NCBI RefSeq assembly: GCF_016924755.1
Contig: NZ_JAFFJX010000008.1
Location: 186,001 to 250,000 of the forward strand
Reading direction: 5' to 3'
Source of the DNA: Longitalea arenae
Lineage (GTDB): Bacteria; Bacteroidota; Bacteroidia; Chitinophagales; Chitinophagaceae
Length of the DNA stretch: 64,000 nucleotides
The translations under genes were made by a program, and so were the position numbers. This document shows positions 9,718 through 18,146 of this stretch, piece by piece; positions within the stretch are counted from its first letter, which is position 1; the number at the start of each line of letters is the position of its first letter. A model generated the notes under the pieces. It ran no database searches and was not told the origin of the DNA. It saw only the letters and a list, made by a program, of their open reading frames with translations.

Positions 9718-12700
9718 ATCTCGGGGATCGAGTGACTCCTTGTCAACCGTGAATTGCTTTCTATGCACCTGGCGGTACTTCTTTACATAATCAGAAGGGT
9801 TCATGCCGAAAAGCTTGTTGAATTGTTCGCGGAAGTATTTAATATCCCTTATGCCTACGGTATACGCTGTTTCCTTAATACTGTAGTCGGTATTGATAAA
9901 AAGCCCGGCGGCTTTCCTGAGACGGATGGACCGGATAAAAATATTTACCGGCTGGCCGGAAACTGATTTTACTTTGCGCAACAGGTTGGAATGGCTCATG
10001 TTCATTTCGTTCACTAATGTTTGAACGGTAAAGTTTTTATCCTTCAAGTGGCTTTCAACAATCAAAATGCATTTGTCCAAAAATTCCTTGTGTTCGGGAG
10101 AAACTTTGAAATCGTTTTTATTGAGGGTTATCTCGTTGTAAAAATATTTTTGTACGGTATTTCGATTCTTTAGCAGCGTGGTAACCCGTGCAACCAGTAG
10201 TTTACTGTCAAAAGGCTTTACAATATAATCATCTGCACCTCCTTCTACTCCCTGGAGCCTGAGCTCATCGGACGTAGCACCGGTAAGTAGGATTACCGGG
10301 ATATGGCTTAACTGCCCATTTTCCTTAACCGCCCTGCAAAACCCGATCCCATCCATCTCCTTCATGTGTATGTCGGAGATAATGAGTTCTGGCAAATATT
10401 TCTGGGCGATAGCCAACCCGGCTTCGCCGTTTTCTGCATGATAGATTATATATGTGTCTTTAAACAGGCGGACAAGGTATTGCCTGATTGATTCATCATC
10501 ATCTACGATCAGAATGGACTGCTTTTCCGAAACCAGTTCCGTGAGGGGTTCGCCTGTTCCATTATCTGCCCCCATTGCAGCGTCTTCTTTCAGCACTTCG
10601 AGCAATTGAGGCGCAGCCTCTGTTTCTGAAATAATAACATCCGCACCAAAATGAGTGGCACCTTTTAGAAGCTTTAATGTAAAAGTAGTGCCGCGTCCTT
10701 CTTCGCTTTTGTAGGAAATGGTTCCCTGGTGTTGCTCCGTAAAATGTTTCACCAGGAAGAGCCCGATGCCAAAACCTGCCCTAGAACTGGTTTTCGTTCT
10801 TTCAGCTTTATAAAATTTATCAAACAGTTTTTCTCCTGTTTCGGAAGGTATACCTGCCCCATTGTCTTCCACGCTGATCGACACATCTTCTGTTCCTTCT
10901 TCAATTGAAAGCCTGATGCTGCCTTCAGCAGATGTATATTTTAATGCATTGGAAAGAAGGTTATATAAAATGATCTCCAGCTTTTCCCGGCCTGCATAGA
11001 TCTCTAAATCCTTTTTTGCACAATCAAAAACATAATTAATGCGCCGGGTTTTTGCCTGCTGAATAAAACATAAATACACTTCGTACGCAAGATCGTGAAG
11101 ATTGAGTTTGGAAGGTTTAATTTTGTCCAAACCACTCTCCGCCTTCCTGAATAAAAGCAATTGATCAACAAGACTGAGCATTCGCCTTGCATTGCGGTAA
11201 ACAATGTTCAACTCGCCCGTTTCTTTTTGTACACCGGAATTTTTCTCCAGCAGCTCCTTTACAGGATTAATAATTAATGTTAGTGGTGTTCTGAACTCAT
11301 GAGAGATGTTGGTGAAGAAAGAAATTTTCTTTTCATTGATCTCTCTTTCTTTTTCATTCAGGATCCTTTCCTTTTCCCGTTCGGCATGTTCTCTTTCTCT
11401 TTCGGCTCTCTCTTTTTCCAACTCCGCTTTCTCTACCGCTAATTCGGCGAGGCTTCTTTCTTTTTCTGAGCGTTCATTTTCAGCATTAAGCTTTGCTATC
11501 TTTACTTCGTATTGCAGCCTGGTTTGTTTTGCACGGTATTGCAGATAAAAATAAACGGCTGCGCCAATAAGCAATGTATAAATCGAATATGCCCACCAGG
11601 TTCTGTACCAGGGAGGCAGCACAACAATGTTGATCTGCACCTCTTCTTTACTCCATTGCCCCTCGGCATTGGTGTTCTTTACCCTGAAGGTATAACTGCC
11701 TTCGGAAAGATGACTATAAACTACTTTTCTTGTTTTGCCGCAATAGATCCAGTCTTTATCGGAACCCTGCATGTAATAAGCATATTGGATTTTATCAGGC
11801 GCAGAATATTCCAGCGCGGCAAATTCAAATGAAAGAATGGCTTTATTATAAGGTATCCTGATGAGTTCAATACGATTGGAATTCGCCCGGATCTCAAGCG
11901 AAGGATCTCTTTCAACTGCAGTGTTGGCAATTTTCACATCTGTTAAAAAAATTCTCGGATTGCCGTTGGCTGCGGTGATGTTTTCGGGCCGGAACAAAGT
12001 AAACCCCTTAATGCCGCCAAAAGCAAATTCACCGGATCGTAAATTCAATGCTGCATGATAATTAAACTGGTTGCTTTGCAATCCATCACCCTGATAATAG
12101 TTCTTGAATGTTTTATTCTCAGGATCAAACTTGGCAATGCCATTAAAAGTGCTCATCCACAAATTACCTTCAGCGTCTTCAAGAATCTTGAATATAGAAT
12201 TGCTGCAAAGACCTTCATCTGTGGTATAACGGGCAATAATCTGTCCCCGCTTTCTGTCAAACAGGATCAATCCACCTCCTTCCGTGCCAACCCAAAAATT
12301 ACGGGAGCGGTCTTCCATTAAAACATTAACCGGTTTACCAATAAAATAAGAAATATGTTCTTTGCCGGCTTTATCAATTTTAACTAGGTGGGTCATGCCA
12401 CCTCCCCAAAAAACATTGTTTCTGTCTTCTCTCAAAACATATAAATCCTTAAGCCTGTCATCGAACAATTCAAAAACTTTCTTATGCCTGTTCAATTTGA
12501 ACAGGCCGTATTGCAAGGTGCTTAACCAGCAATTTTTTTCCGCATCCTCAAGAAGATTCGGCCCAATAGGGCGTAATGTGAGGAAAGTATTATTAGGGTC
12601 AATACAATCATAGTGTTCAAACTTCCCGTTGTTAAAACGATTAACTCCTCCCCGATAAGTGGTGATCCAGATCTCGTTTTGAAAATCTGATTGAATGTCG

Positions 12701-13929
12701 GTAACAAAATTGTCGCTTAATGAATATGGATCCCCACTATCATGGCGATAATTGGTAAACGAGTTCAATTTTCTGTTCCAGATACTCAGGCCGCCACCAT
12801 CGGTGCCAATCCACAGATCACGGTTGGGCGCTTCGTAAAACGATAAAATATAATTGCTGACAAGCGTGTTGGTGGTGGCAGGGTTGGCAACAATATTTTG
12901 AAAACGCTCTTTATTGGGATCAATGACATTGATGCCGCCTCTTAAAGTACCAATCCATTTTCTTGATTGCCTGTCAATCCAGATAGCATAAACAGCATTG
13001 CTTGATAAAGAATTAGGCTCTCTTGTATTCGATAAAAATTGTGCTTCGTCGGTTACTGTATTTAAAATAACAACGCCACCACCATTTGTTGCAATCCACA
13101 ATTCATTGTTTTTCGTTGCAGTGATTCCTGCAACCGTATTGTAGGTTAATTTTTTATTCGCTTCATTATAAACTCTGTCGAAGGAATTGGAAGCAATGTT
13201 GTACCGGAACAAACCATCATTTGCTCCTATCCACAAAAAGCCATTTGCCGCTTCAATACAATTGGCTGACCTGAGGCTTGCGTTTACCAATTTTGCTTTA
13301 TTGGTTTTATACTCATAAACATACAAGCCTTTATTGGCTACAAAGAGCCAGAGATTTTTATCATTGCCTGCTTTCACTGAAGTAACATTATAAACTGCAT
13401 TGGCATCGTTCTCTAAAGGTATTCTGTAAGCAACGCGTTCGCCTTTTTGGAAGAAAAGCAAGCCTTTGTCAGCTGTAGCAACAAACATATTGCCCTGCCG
13501 GTCGGCTTCAATATCGCCGACGACCGAATTCAGCTGTTCCGGTTTTTTTTCAGAAGTATAATAATAAAGAAAAGAAAAATTATTGGTCAGACTTTCGTAA
13601 ACACATGCCCCCTGCCTTGTACCTATCCATAAATTCCCTTTTGCATCTTCGCTGATGGCATTGATCCAGTTGTTGATCAGCGACCGGTTGTTTTTGAAAT
13701 TATTTCTGAAGATCTTGAATTCATATCCATCATAGCGGTTTAATCCATCATAGGTACCAAACCACATAAAACCATTTTTATCCTGGTAAATGCATCTTAC
13801 AAAGTTGTTCGATAAGCCCTGATCAATGCCAAGACAGGCATTCACCGGGTAACCGGCAAAGGAGCTGTAGCAGGCAACAAAGTGAAACAACGCCACAAAG
13901 CAGATATGCTTACGAAAAGCCCTTTTCAT
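9715..13929 (-). CDS. Hybrid two-component system regulator, full length (HTCS1)
   Basis: A one-protein sensor and transcription factor in the inner membrane. The 1404 residues start at ATG 13929, which gives a signal peptide (MKRAFRKHICFVALFHFV); earlier in-frame starts lack one. A periplasmic region of repeated propeller blades (NGFMWFGTYDGLNRYDG, NLWIGTRQGACVY and others) leads to a Y_Y_Y domain and a TM helix (YSIYTLLIGAAVYFYLQY). Then come a charged coiled coil, HisKA with ISHEFRTPLT (His877), HATPase, a receiver with phospho-Asp near 1186 (LIISDIHMKEMDG) and a C-terminal AraC HTH. It lies directly upstream of SusC1/SusD1 on the same strand and presumably activates them when its ligand binds the propeller. 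Confidence 0.95.
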   Translation of the reverse strand: MKRAFRKHICFVALFHFVACYSSFAGYPVNACLGIDQGLSNNFVRCIYQDKNGFMWFGTYDGLNRYDGYEFKIFRNNFKNNRSLINNWINAISEDAKGNLWIGTRQGACVYESLTNNFSFLYYYTSEKKPEQLNSVVGDIEADRQGNMFVATADKGLLFFQKGERVAYRIPLENDANAVYNVTSVKAGNDKNLWLFVANKGLYVYEYKTNKAKLVNASLRSANCIEAANGFLWIGANDGLFRYNIASNSFDRVYNEANKKLTYNTVAGITATKNNELWIATNGGGVVILNTVTDEAQFLSNTREPNSLSSNAVYAIWIDRQSRKWIGTLRGGINVIDPNKERFQNIVANPATTNTLVSNYILSFYEAPNRDLWIGTDGGGLSIWNRKLNSFTNYRHDSGDPYSLSDNFVTDIQSDFQNEIWITTYRGGVNRFNNGKFEHYDCIDPNNTFLTLRPIGPNLLEDAEKNCWLSTLQYGLFKLNRHKKVFELFDDRLKDLYVLREDRNNVFWGGGMTHLVKIDKAGKEHISYFIGKPVNVLMEDRSRNFWVGTEGGGLILFDRKRGQIIARYTTDEGLCSNSIFKILEDAEGNLWMSTFNGIAKFDPENKTFKNYYQGDGLQSNQFNYHAALNLRSGEFAFGGIKGFTLFRPENITAANGNPRIFLTDVKIANTAVERDPSLEIRANSNRIELIRIPYNKAILSFEFAALEYSAPDKIQYAYYMQGSDKDWIYCGKTRKVVYSHLSEGSYTFRVKNTNAEGQWSKEEVQINIVVLPPWYRTWWAYSIYTLLIGAAVYFYLQYRAKQTRLQYEVKIAKLNAENERSEKERSLAELAVEKAELEKERAEREREHAEREKERILNEKEREINEKKISFFTNISHEFRTPLTLIINPVKELLEKNSGVQKETGELNIVYRNARRMLSLVDQLLLFRKAESGLDKIKPSKLNLHDLAYEVYLCFIQQAKTRRINYVFDCAKKDLEIYAGREKLEIILYNLLSNALKYTSAEGSIRLSIEEGTEDVSISVEDNGAGIPSETGEKLFDKFYKAERTKTSSRAGFGIGLFLVKHFTEQHQGTISYKSEEGRGTTFTLKLLKGATHFGADVIISETEAAPQLLEVLKEDAAMGADNGTGEPLTELVSEKQSILIVDDDESIRQYLVRLFKDTYIIYHAENGEAGLAIAQKYLPELIISDIHMKEMDGIGFCRAVKENGQLSHIPVILLTGATSDELRLQGVEGGADDYIVKPFDSKLLVARVTTLLKNRNTVQKYFYNEITLNKNDFKVSPEHKEFLDKCILIVESHLKDKNFTVQTLVNEMNMSHSNLLRKVKSVSGQPVNIFIRSIRLRKAAGLFINTDYSIKETAYTVGIRDIKYFREQFNKLFGMNPSDYVKKYRQVHRKQFTVDKESLDPRD

Positions 13930-14650
13930 ATAAAGCAGTTGGCAACCGTTTGCAATCATTTTCTGAACCAGGAAATAGTTCCTGATTATCGAGAATACAG
14001 AACAAAACAATCATTTTGGTTAACTTACGATCCCTCTAACCGAGACGGCATCGCGGAGCATAAGTCGTTTCGTCAAATCTATCATTTAGCCTTTTTCTCC
14101 GGTTGTACTAAACCGACTTTTTTTTATACAAATCCGGCTTTTTTTATCCTTTAACGATCAGCAGCGGCCAATCTTACCGGGCCCGCCGGCTTGTACATCC
14201 CTTGAGTTGCATCTACATTTATTCCACTTCAAGCTATGATTTTAGTTTTTTCATTTTCATCTGCGGTCAGGGTCGACAAGAATTATCTGCCATACTTCTC
14301 TTATATGTGGAAATAATCTCCAGCATCAAAAGAGTAAATACATGCTGAATTGTTTCATCAGGCGATTGCGCTTATTCTGTCCAACTTACTTTCTTCTGAA
14401 GTATCCGGAGCAAAACAGTAAGGGTTGCTGCAGTTAAAGTATCCAGATTAAGAACAGGATTCTTCGAAGCAATCATTGTGATCGTCTAAAGGTGTTTTAT
14501 GGGTATGTTGCTGCCGGCAATCTATACAACAAATTTATAGCAATAGTTAGTTTCCTCGTTATTCATGAAAACCAGGACTAAGTCACTACTGATGACCCTT
14601 GTTGTAAAAGCCTGAAAAAGAACGCGGTAACTGTAAATATGTATACAACT
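13930..14650. other. Gene-free stretch upstream of HTCS1
   Basis: This 720-bp stretch separates the HTCS1 start from the tRNA-Cys terminator. It is AT-rich with several T runs (14116-14150). The only open frames are short ones without homologous-looking sequence. It presumably contains the HTCS1 promoter, but I see no clear consensus, repeat or RNA structure. Confidence 0.5.
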
Positions 14651-14678
14651 AAAAAAGGATCGCGTAGTCGCGATCCTT
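14651..14678 (-). terminator. Terminator of tRNA-Cys
   Basis: A perfect 10-bp stem (AAGGATCGCG / CGCGATCCTT, 14655-14678) with a 4-nt loop is followed, on the minus strand, by a T run (14656 down to 14651). It lies 7 bp beyond the tRNA 3' end. Confidence 0.85.
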
Positions 14679-14685
14679 GATTCAG

Positions 14686-14755
14686 AGGTTCCGAGTAGAT
14701 TCGAACTACTGTAAAAGGTTTTGCAGACCTCTGCCTGCCTCTCGGCCACGGAACC
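14686..14755 (-). tRNA. tRNA-Cys (GCA)
   Basis: The minus strand folds as a cloverleaf. The acceptor stem is GGTTCCG with CGGAACC, the D arm is GCCGAGAGGCAGGC, and the anticodon arm AGGTCTGCAAAACCT has loop CTGCAAA (anticodon GCA). The T arm is AGTAGTTCGAATCTACT. CCA is not encoded. It is a single-gene unit ending in its own hairpin terminator. Confidence 0.93.
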
Positions 14756-15032
14756 ATTATGTATATGCAACACTAATACGGATCCATAAAAAGACCGTCA
14801 ATAGTATTGAACGTTACTGTATTTTAAAGGAGAACCCGATCAGGTAGCTGCTAAAGCCAGGGAAAGATCCTGAAGACGCAGCAATGTTACAAAAGGTATT
14901 AATCATAAAAAACGTGAAAAACACCGGATTTAATAAAGTGAACTTTGCGTATAATGCAATTATTATTCCTTGCTCCACTGGCTGTGGATCATTCAGTTAC
15001 GTTACTTTATGCGCTCCCATCACCTCCCTTCC

Positions 15033-15935
15033 TCATAACCATTTCTTTCTCTTGAACCAGATATAAATGGAAACCGTGACCACCGCCATAACGATATAAA
15101 CGGCGGGGTAGCCGAGCTTCCATTTAAGTTCAGGCATGAATTCGAAATTCATTCCATATATCCCTACAATAAAGGTCAATGGCAGAAAGAAAACAGAAAA
15201 GATCGTAAGCACCCGGATGGTCTCATTTGTCTTTTGCGCAGCAATGTTAAAATAAATATTCAGCAGGTGATTGGTATTTTCAGAAAGCGAATCGAACATG
15301 CTTTGCTGTTTTACATAAAGATCGCGAACGTCGCGGGTATACGCATTTGAGTTTTCTTCCGGGTCTATCTGGTCTACGATATCATAGGAAACCATCAGCA
15401 CCCGCCTGATCACATCCACCTTCCTTTTCAGGAAGTATAAACCTTTTAAAATAGGTTTCCTCTGGTCCTTTAAAAAAATGAGCTCTTCATAATATTCGAT
15501 GGAATGGGTCAGCTTTTTTATGGGTTCATCATAGGTCAATAAGGCCGCACGAACGATCTCGATATACACATGCAATGGCGTCTTACAATCACCGTTGTTT
15601 AGATTTTCCTGGTAGATCCTATCGAGCAATTCAGCTTTGTTCCGATGGATGGTGATGATAAATTGATCACCGATAAAAATCGCAATTTTATCGGTCAGCT
15701 CCTGTACAGTATCGGCTTCAATGTCATTATCCGATGAATAGATGCGCAAGATTGAAAAAGTATAGTATTTAAGCCGTTCATATTTAGGCAGGTGATCGGG
15801 CTGTAATGAATCCTGTACAGATTGTTCCAGGAGCCCATATTTGTTGGCAATTTCCTGCAACTCGTTTTTGTCAGGATTGTAAATATCGATCCAATGATAA
15901 GTATGTGGGCTTTTATTGACAAAGTTCCGTATCAT
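15033..15935 (-). CDS. corA: CorA-family magnesium/cobalt transporter
   Basis: CorA forms a pentameric inner-membrane Mg2+ channel. The 300 residues show a long cytoplasmic alpha/beta N-terminal domain and stalk helix. Two C-terminal TM helices follow (VLTIFSVFFLPLTFIVGIY and YPAVYIVMAVVTVSIYIWF), with the signature YGMNF at residues 260-264 at the end of TM1 and a basic tail (FKRKKWL). Length and order are normal for the family. It is a single gene transcribed away from the TPP-enzyme gene; no Mg2+ riboswitch was recognised in the 277-bp divergent gap. Confidence 0.95.
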   Translation of the reverse strand: MIRNFVNKSPHTYHWIDIYNPDKNELQEIANKYGLLEQSVQDSLQPDHLPKYERLKYYTFSILRIYSSDNDIEADTVQELTDKIAIFIGDQFIITIHRNKAELLDRIYQENLNNGDCKTPLHVYIEIVRAALLTYDEPIKKLTHSIEYYEELIFLKDQRKPILKGLYFLKRKVDVIRRVLMVSYDIVDQIDPEENSNAYTRDVRDLYVKQQSMFDSLSENTNHLLNIYFNIAAQKTNETIRVLTIFSVFFLPLTFIVGIYGMNFEFMPELKWKLGYPAVYIVMAVVTVSIYIWFKRKKWL

Positions 15936-16212
15936 AATTGAGCTCCATTAATTCTCAGGTGGCAAACGCATTGGCAGCACGACAGATGGGTGGAAAAAAA
16001 CATGCCACGGGCTGGCATGTAAATTACAATTATTTCCACTTACTAAAACCAGCGATCTGCACCAAGCGGCCACACGGCAGTTATGGAGCGTTAAACAATA
16101 TGAGTCTCTCCCCCACCCAGTGCTGGTACAATAATTATGTACATTAATGATCAGTTGGCAGCGGCTTCACGTTGCAATTGCATTTTCTCATTAATAATTT
16201 CATAATATAATA

Positions 16213-18063
16213 ATGGAACAGCAATTTGTAAATGCAGAACATACCGGCGGAGTAACGACCATTTCCGACATCCTGTTAGATCGTTTACTGGCCTGGGGCG
16301 TTGACACTATTTTTGGAATGACCGGTGATGGCGTGAATGGCTTCGTGGAAGCACTCAGAAAAAAACAAAAACAGATCCGGTTCATCCATGTTCGGCATGA
16401 AGAGATCGGTGCGCTGGCAGCGGTTGCCTATGCAAAACTTACGGGAAAGATCGGCGTTTGTTTTGGCACCACCGGTCCCGGCGCTGTGCATTTGCTGAAT
16501 GGGATGCTGGATGCGCAATCAGACAATGTGCCCCTGCTTGCGATAACAGGGTTGACCCACCACGATCTTATTGGTTCAGAAACTTTGCAGGGAGCTGATT
16601 CCAACAAAATGATGGAGCCATTCAGTGCTTTCAATGAACGGATCATGGGCCCTTCCCACGTGGAAGGAACCGTTGACAGGGCCTGCCGAACGGCGCTGAG
16701 TAAACGAAAGCCGGTTCATATTTCCATCCCGGCCAATTTCCAGTCGATGCCGGCGGATAGCATCCCCCCTTCCAAAGAAAATGTATTGCATCACCATGCA
16801 CCTGTCTTTCAGCCGCCCATTCGTATCCCCGCACGCGAGACCATAGAACAGGCAGCACAAGTGTTGAACGGCAAAAATAAAATAGCCCTGCTGATAGGCG
16901 TAGGCGCCCGCGGTGCTGGTGCAGAAATTGAGCAGGTAGCGGACATACTTGGCGCGCCGGTCATAAAATCGCTCCTCGGTAAAGACGTCATTCCCGATGA
17001 CAGTCCCTTTACCACAGGAGGCACCGGTCATACAAGCACGGTACCCTCACAAAAAGCCATGAGTGAATGTGATGCTTTATTGATCGTCGGCAGCACCATG
17101 CCTTTTTTAAAGTGGTATCCGGCGCCGCAGCAGGCCGTATGCGTGCAAATTGATGATATGCCCGAACGTATAGGCTTGCGTTTTCCCGTAACGGTAGGGT
17201 TGGCTGGTGATGCGCGGGCCACCTTGCAGGAGTTATTGCCGCTGTTGAAAAAGAAAGAAGACCGCTCATTTTTGCGATCGGCGCAGGAAGGCATGCGTCA
17301 ATGGTGGAAACTGATGGAAGAGCAGGGAACAAAACCAGATAAACCCATGAAACCGCAGGTGCCTGCGCACCATCTTTCTTCCTTACTCAACGATGATGCC
17401 ATTATCCTGGGCGATGCGGGAACCGTCGCCTACTGGATCAGCAAGAATATGAAATTCAGAAAAGGACAACTGTTCTCGATCAGTGGTACCAGTTGTACAA
17501 TGGCTTCCGGTTTAAGTTATGGGATCGGCGCCCAGGTGGCCTACCCGAACCGGCAGGTAGTGGTGCTGGCCGGGGATGGCGCCGTTTCAATGGCCATGGG
17601 TGACCTGCTCACATTGACGCAATATAAACTTCCCGTGAAGTTGCTGGTGTTTAAAAACAATACCCTGGCGTTGGAAAAATGGGAACAAATGTCATTCATG
17701 GGTTATCCTGAATTTGGTAACGACCTGGCGCCTGCTGATTTTTTAAAGGTCGCCGAAGCCTGTGGGATGAAAGGCATCCGGATAGAAGATCCCGCCGAAT
17801 GCCGGTCGCAGCTGCAAGCGGCCTTATCGTTGCCAGGGCCGGTGTTGATAGAATGTGTTGTGGATCCGCATGAGCCGGCTATGGAAACGCCTTTACCAGC
17901 AGAACATGCTGCAAACTATGAAAAAGCGCTGGACAAAGTGACGGAAAACAAGGAAGCTATAGCCAGGGAATTACATAAAAGTCTGCAGCATCAGAAAGAG
18001 CTGTTACCCGATTCCATCAACGAAGAAACAGAAAAGCTGATCGGCAAACTCAGGGATCGGTGA
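16213..18063 (+). CDS. Thiamine-diphosphate enzyme, pyruvate oxidase/PoxB-like
   Basis: A 616-residue member of the pyruvate oxidase/acetolactate synthase family, using ThDP, Mg2+ and probably FAD. The N-terminal PYR domain has the catalytic Glu in RHEEIGALAA (about residue 63). The central domain follows, with IALLIGVGARGAGAEI. The C-terminal PP domain carries the ThDP motif GDG (454-456) through NN (482-483). MPFLKWYPAPQQAVCVQID resembles pyruvate oxidases/quinone-dependent pyruvate dehydrogenases more than acetolactate synthases. The basic, charged tail after about residue 575 could be a membrane-association segment as in PoxB. The exact substrate is not provable here. A stem-loop follows the gene. 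Confidence 0.8.
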   Translation: MEQQFVNAEHTGGVTTISDILLDRLLAWGVDTIFGMTGDGVNGFVEALRKKQKQIRFIHVRHEEIGALAAVAYAKLTGKIGVCFGTTGPGAVHLLNGMLDAQSDNVPLLAITGLTHHDLIGSETLQGADSNKMMEPFSAFNERIMGPSHVEGTVDRACRTALSKRKPVHISIPANFQSMPADSIPPSKENVLHHHAPVFQPPIRIPARETIEQAAQVLNGKNKIALLIGVGARGAGAEIEQVADILGAPVIKSLLGKDVIPDDSPFTTGGTGHTSTVPSQKAMSECDALLIVGSTMPFLKWYPAPQQAVCVQIDDMPERIGLRFPVTVGLAGDARATLQELLPLLKKKEDRSFLRSAQEGMRQWWKLMEEQGTKPDKPMKPQVPAHHLSSLLNDDAIILGDAGTVAYWISKNMKFRKGQLFSISGTSCTMASGLSYGIGAQVAYPNRQVVVLAGDGAVSMAMGDLLTLTQYKLPVKLLVFKNNTLALEKWEQMSFMGYPEFGNDLAPADFLKVAEACGMKGIRIEDPAECRSQLQAALSLPGPVLIECVVDPHEPAMETPLPAEHAANYEKALDKVTENKEAIARELHKSLQHQKELLPDSINEETEKLIGKLRDR

Positions 18064-18072
18064 AGCTGTTAA

Positions 18073-18097
18073 GGCCCGCTGGTTGAACCAGTGGGCC
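18073..18097. terminator. Stem-loop between TPP enzyme and cphA
   Basis: GGCCCGCTGGTT / AACCAGTGGGCC pairs over 12 positions with one G-T wobble and a 2-nt spacer at the tip, so the effective loop is slightly larger. It lies 9 bp past the TPP-enzyme stop between convergent genes. T-rich sequence follows only loosely. Confidence 0.6.
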
Positions 18098-18146
18098 GAA
18101 AATGTTTCTTAAAGCGTTAAAAATGATATATTCAATTAATGCGCTG

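Noticed and set aside
15936..16212. Mg2+ riboswitch before corA
   Set aside because: No M-box-like or ykoK-type fold was recognised in the divergent gap, and sequence there is AT-rich and unstructured by eye.
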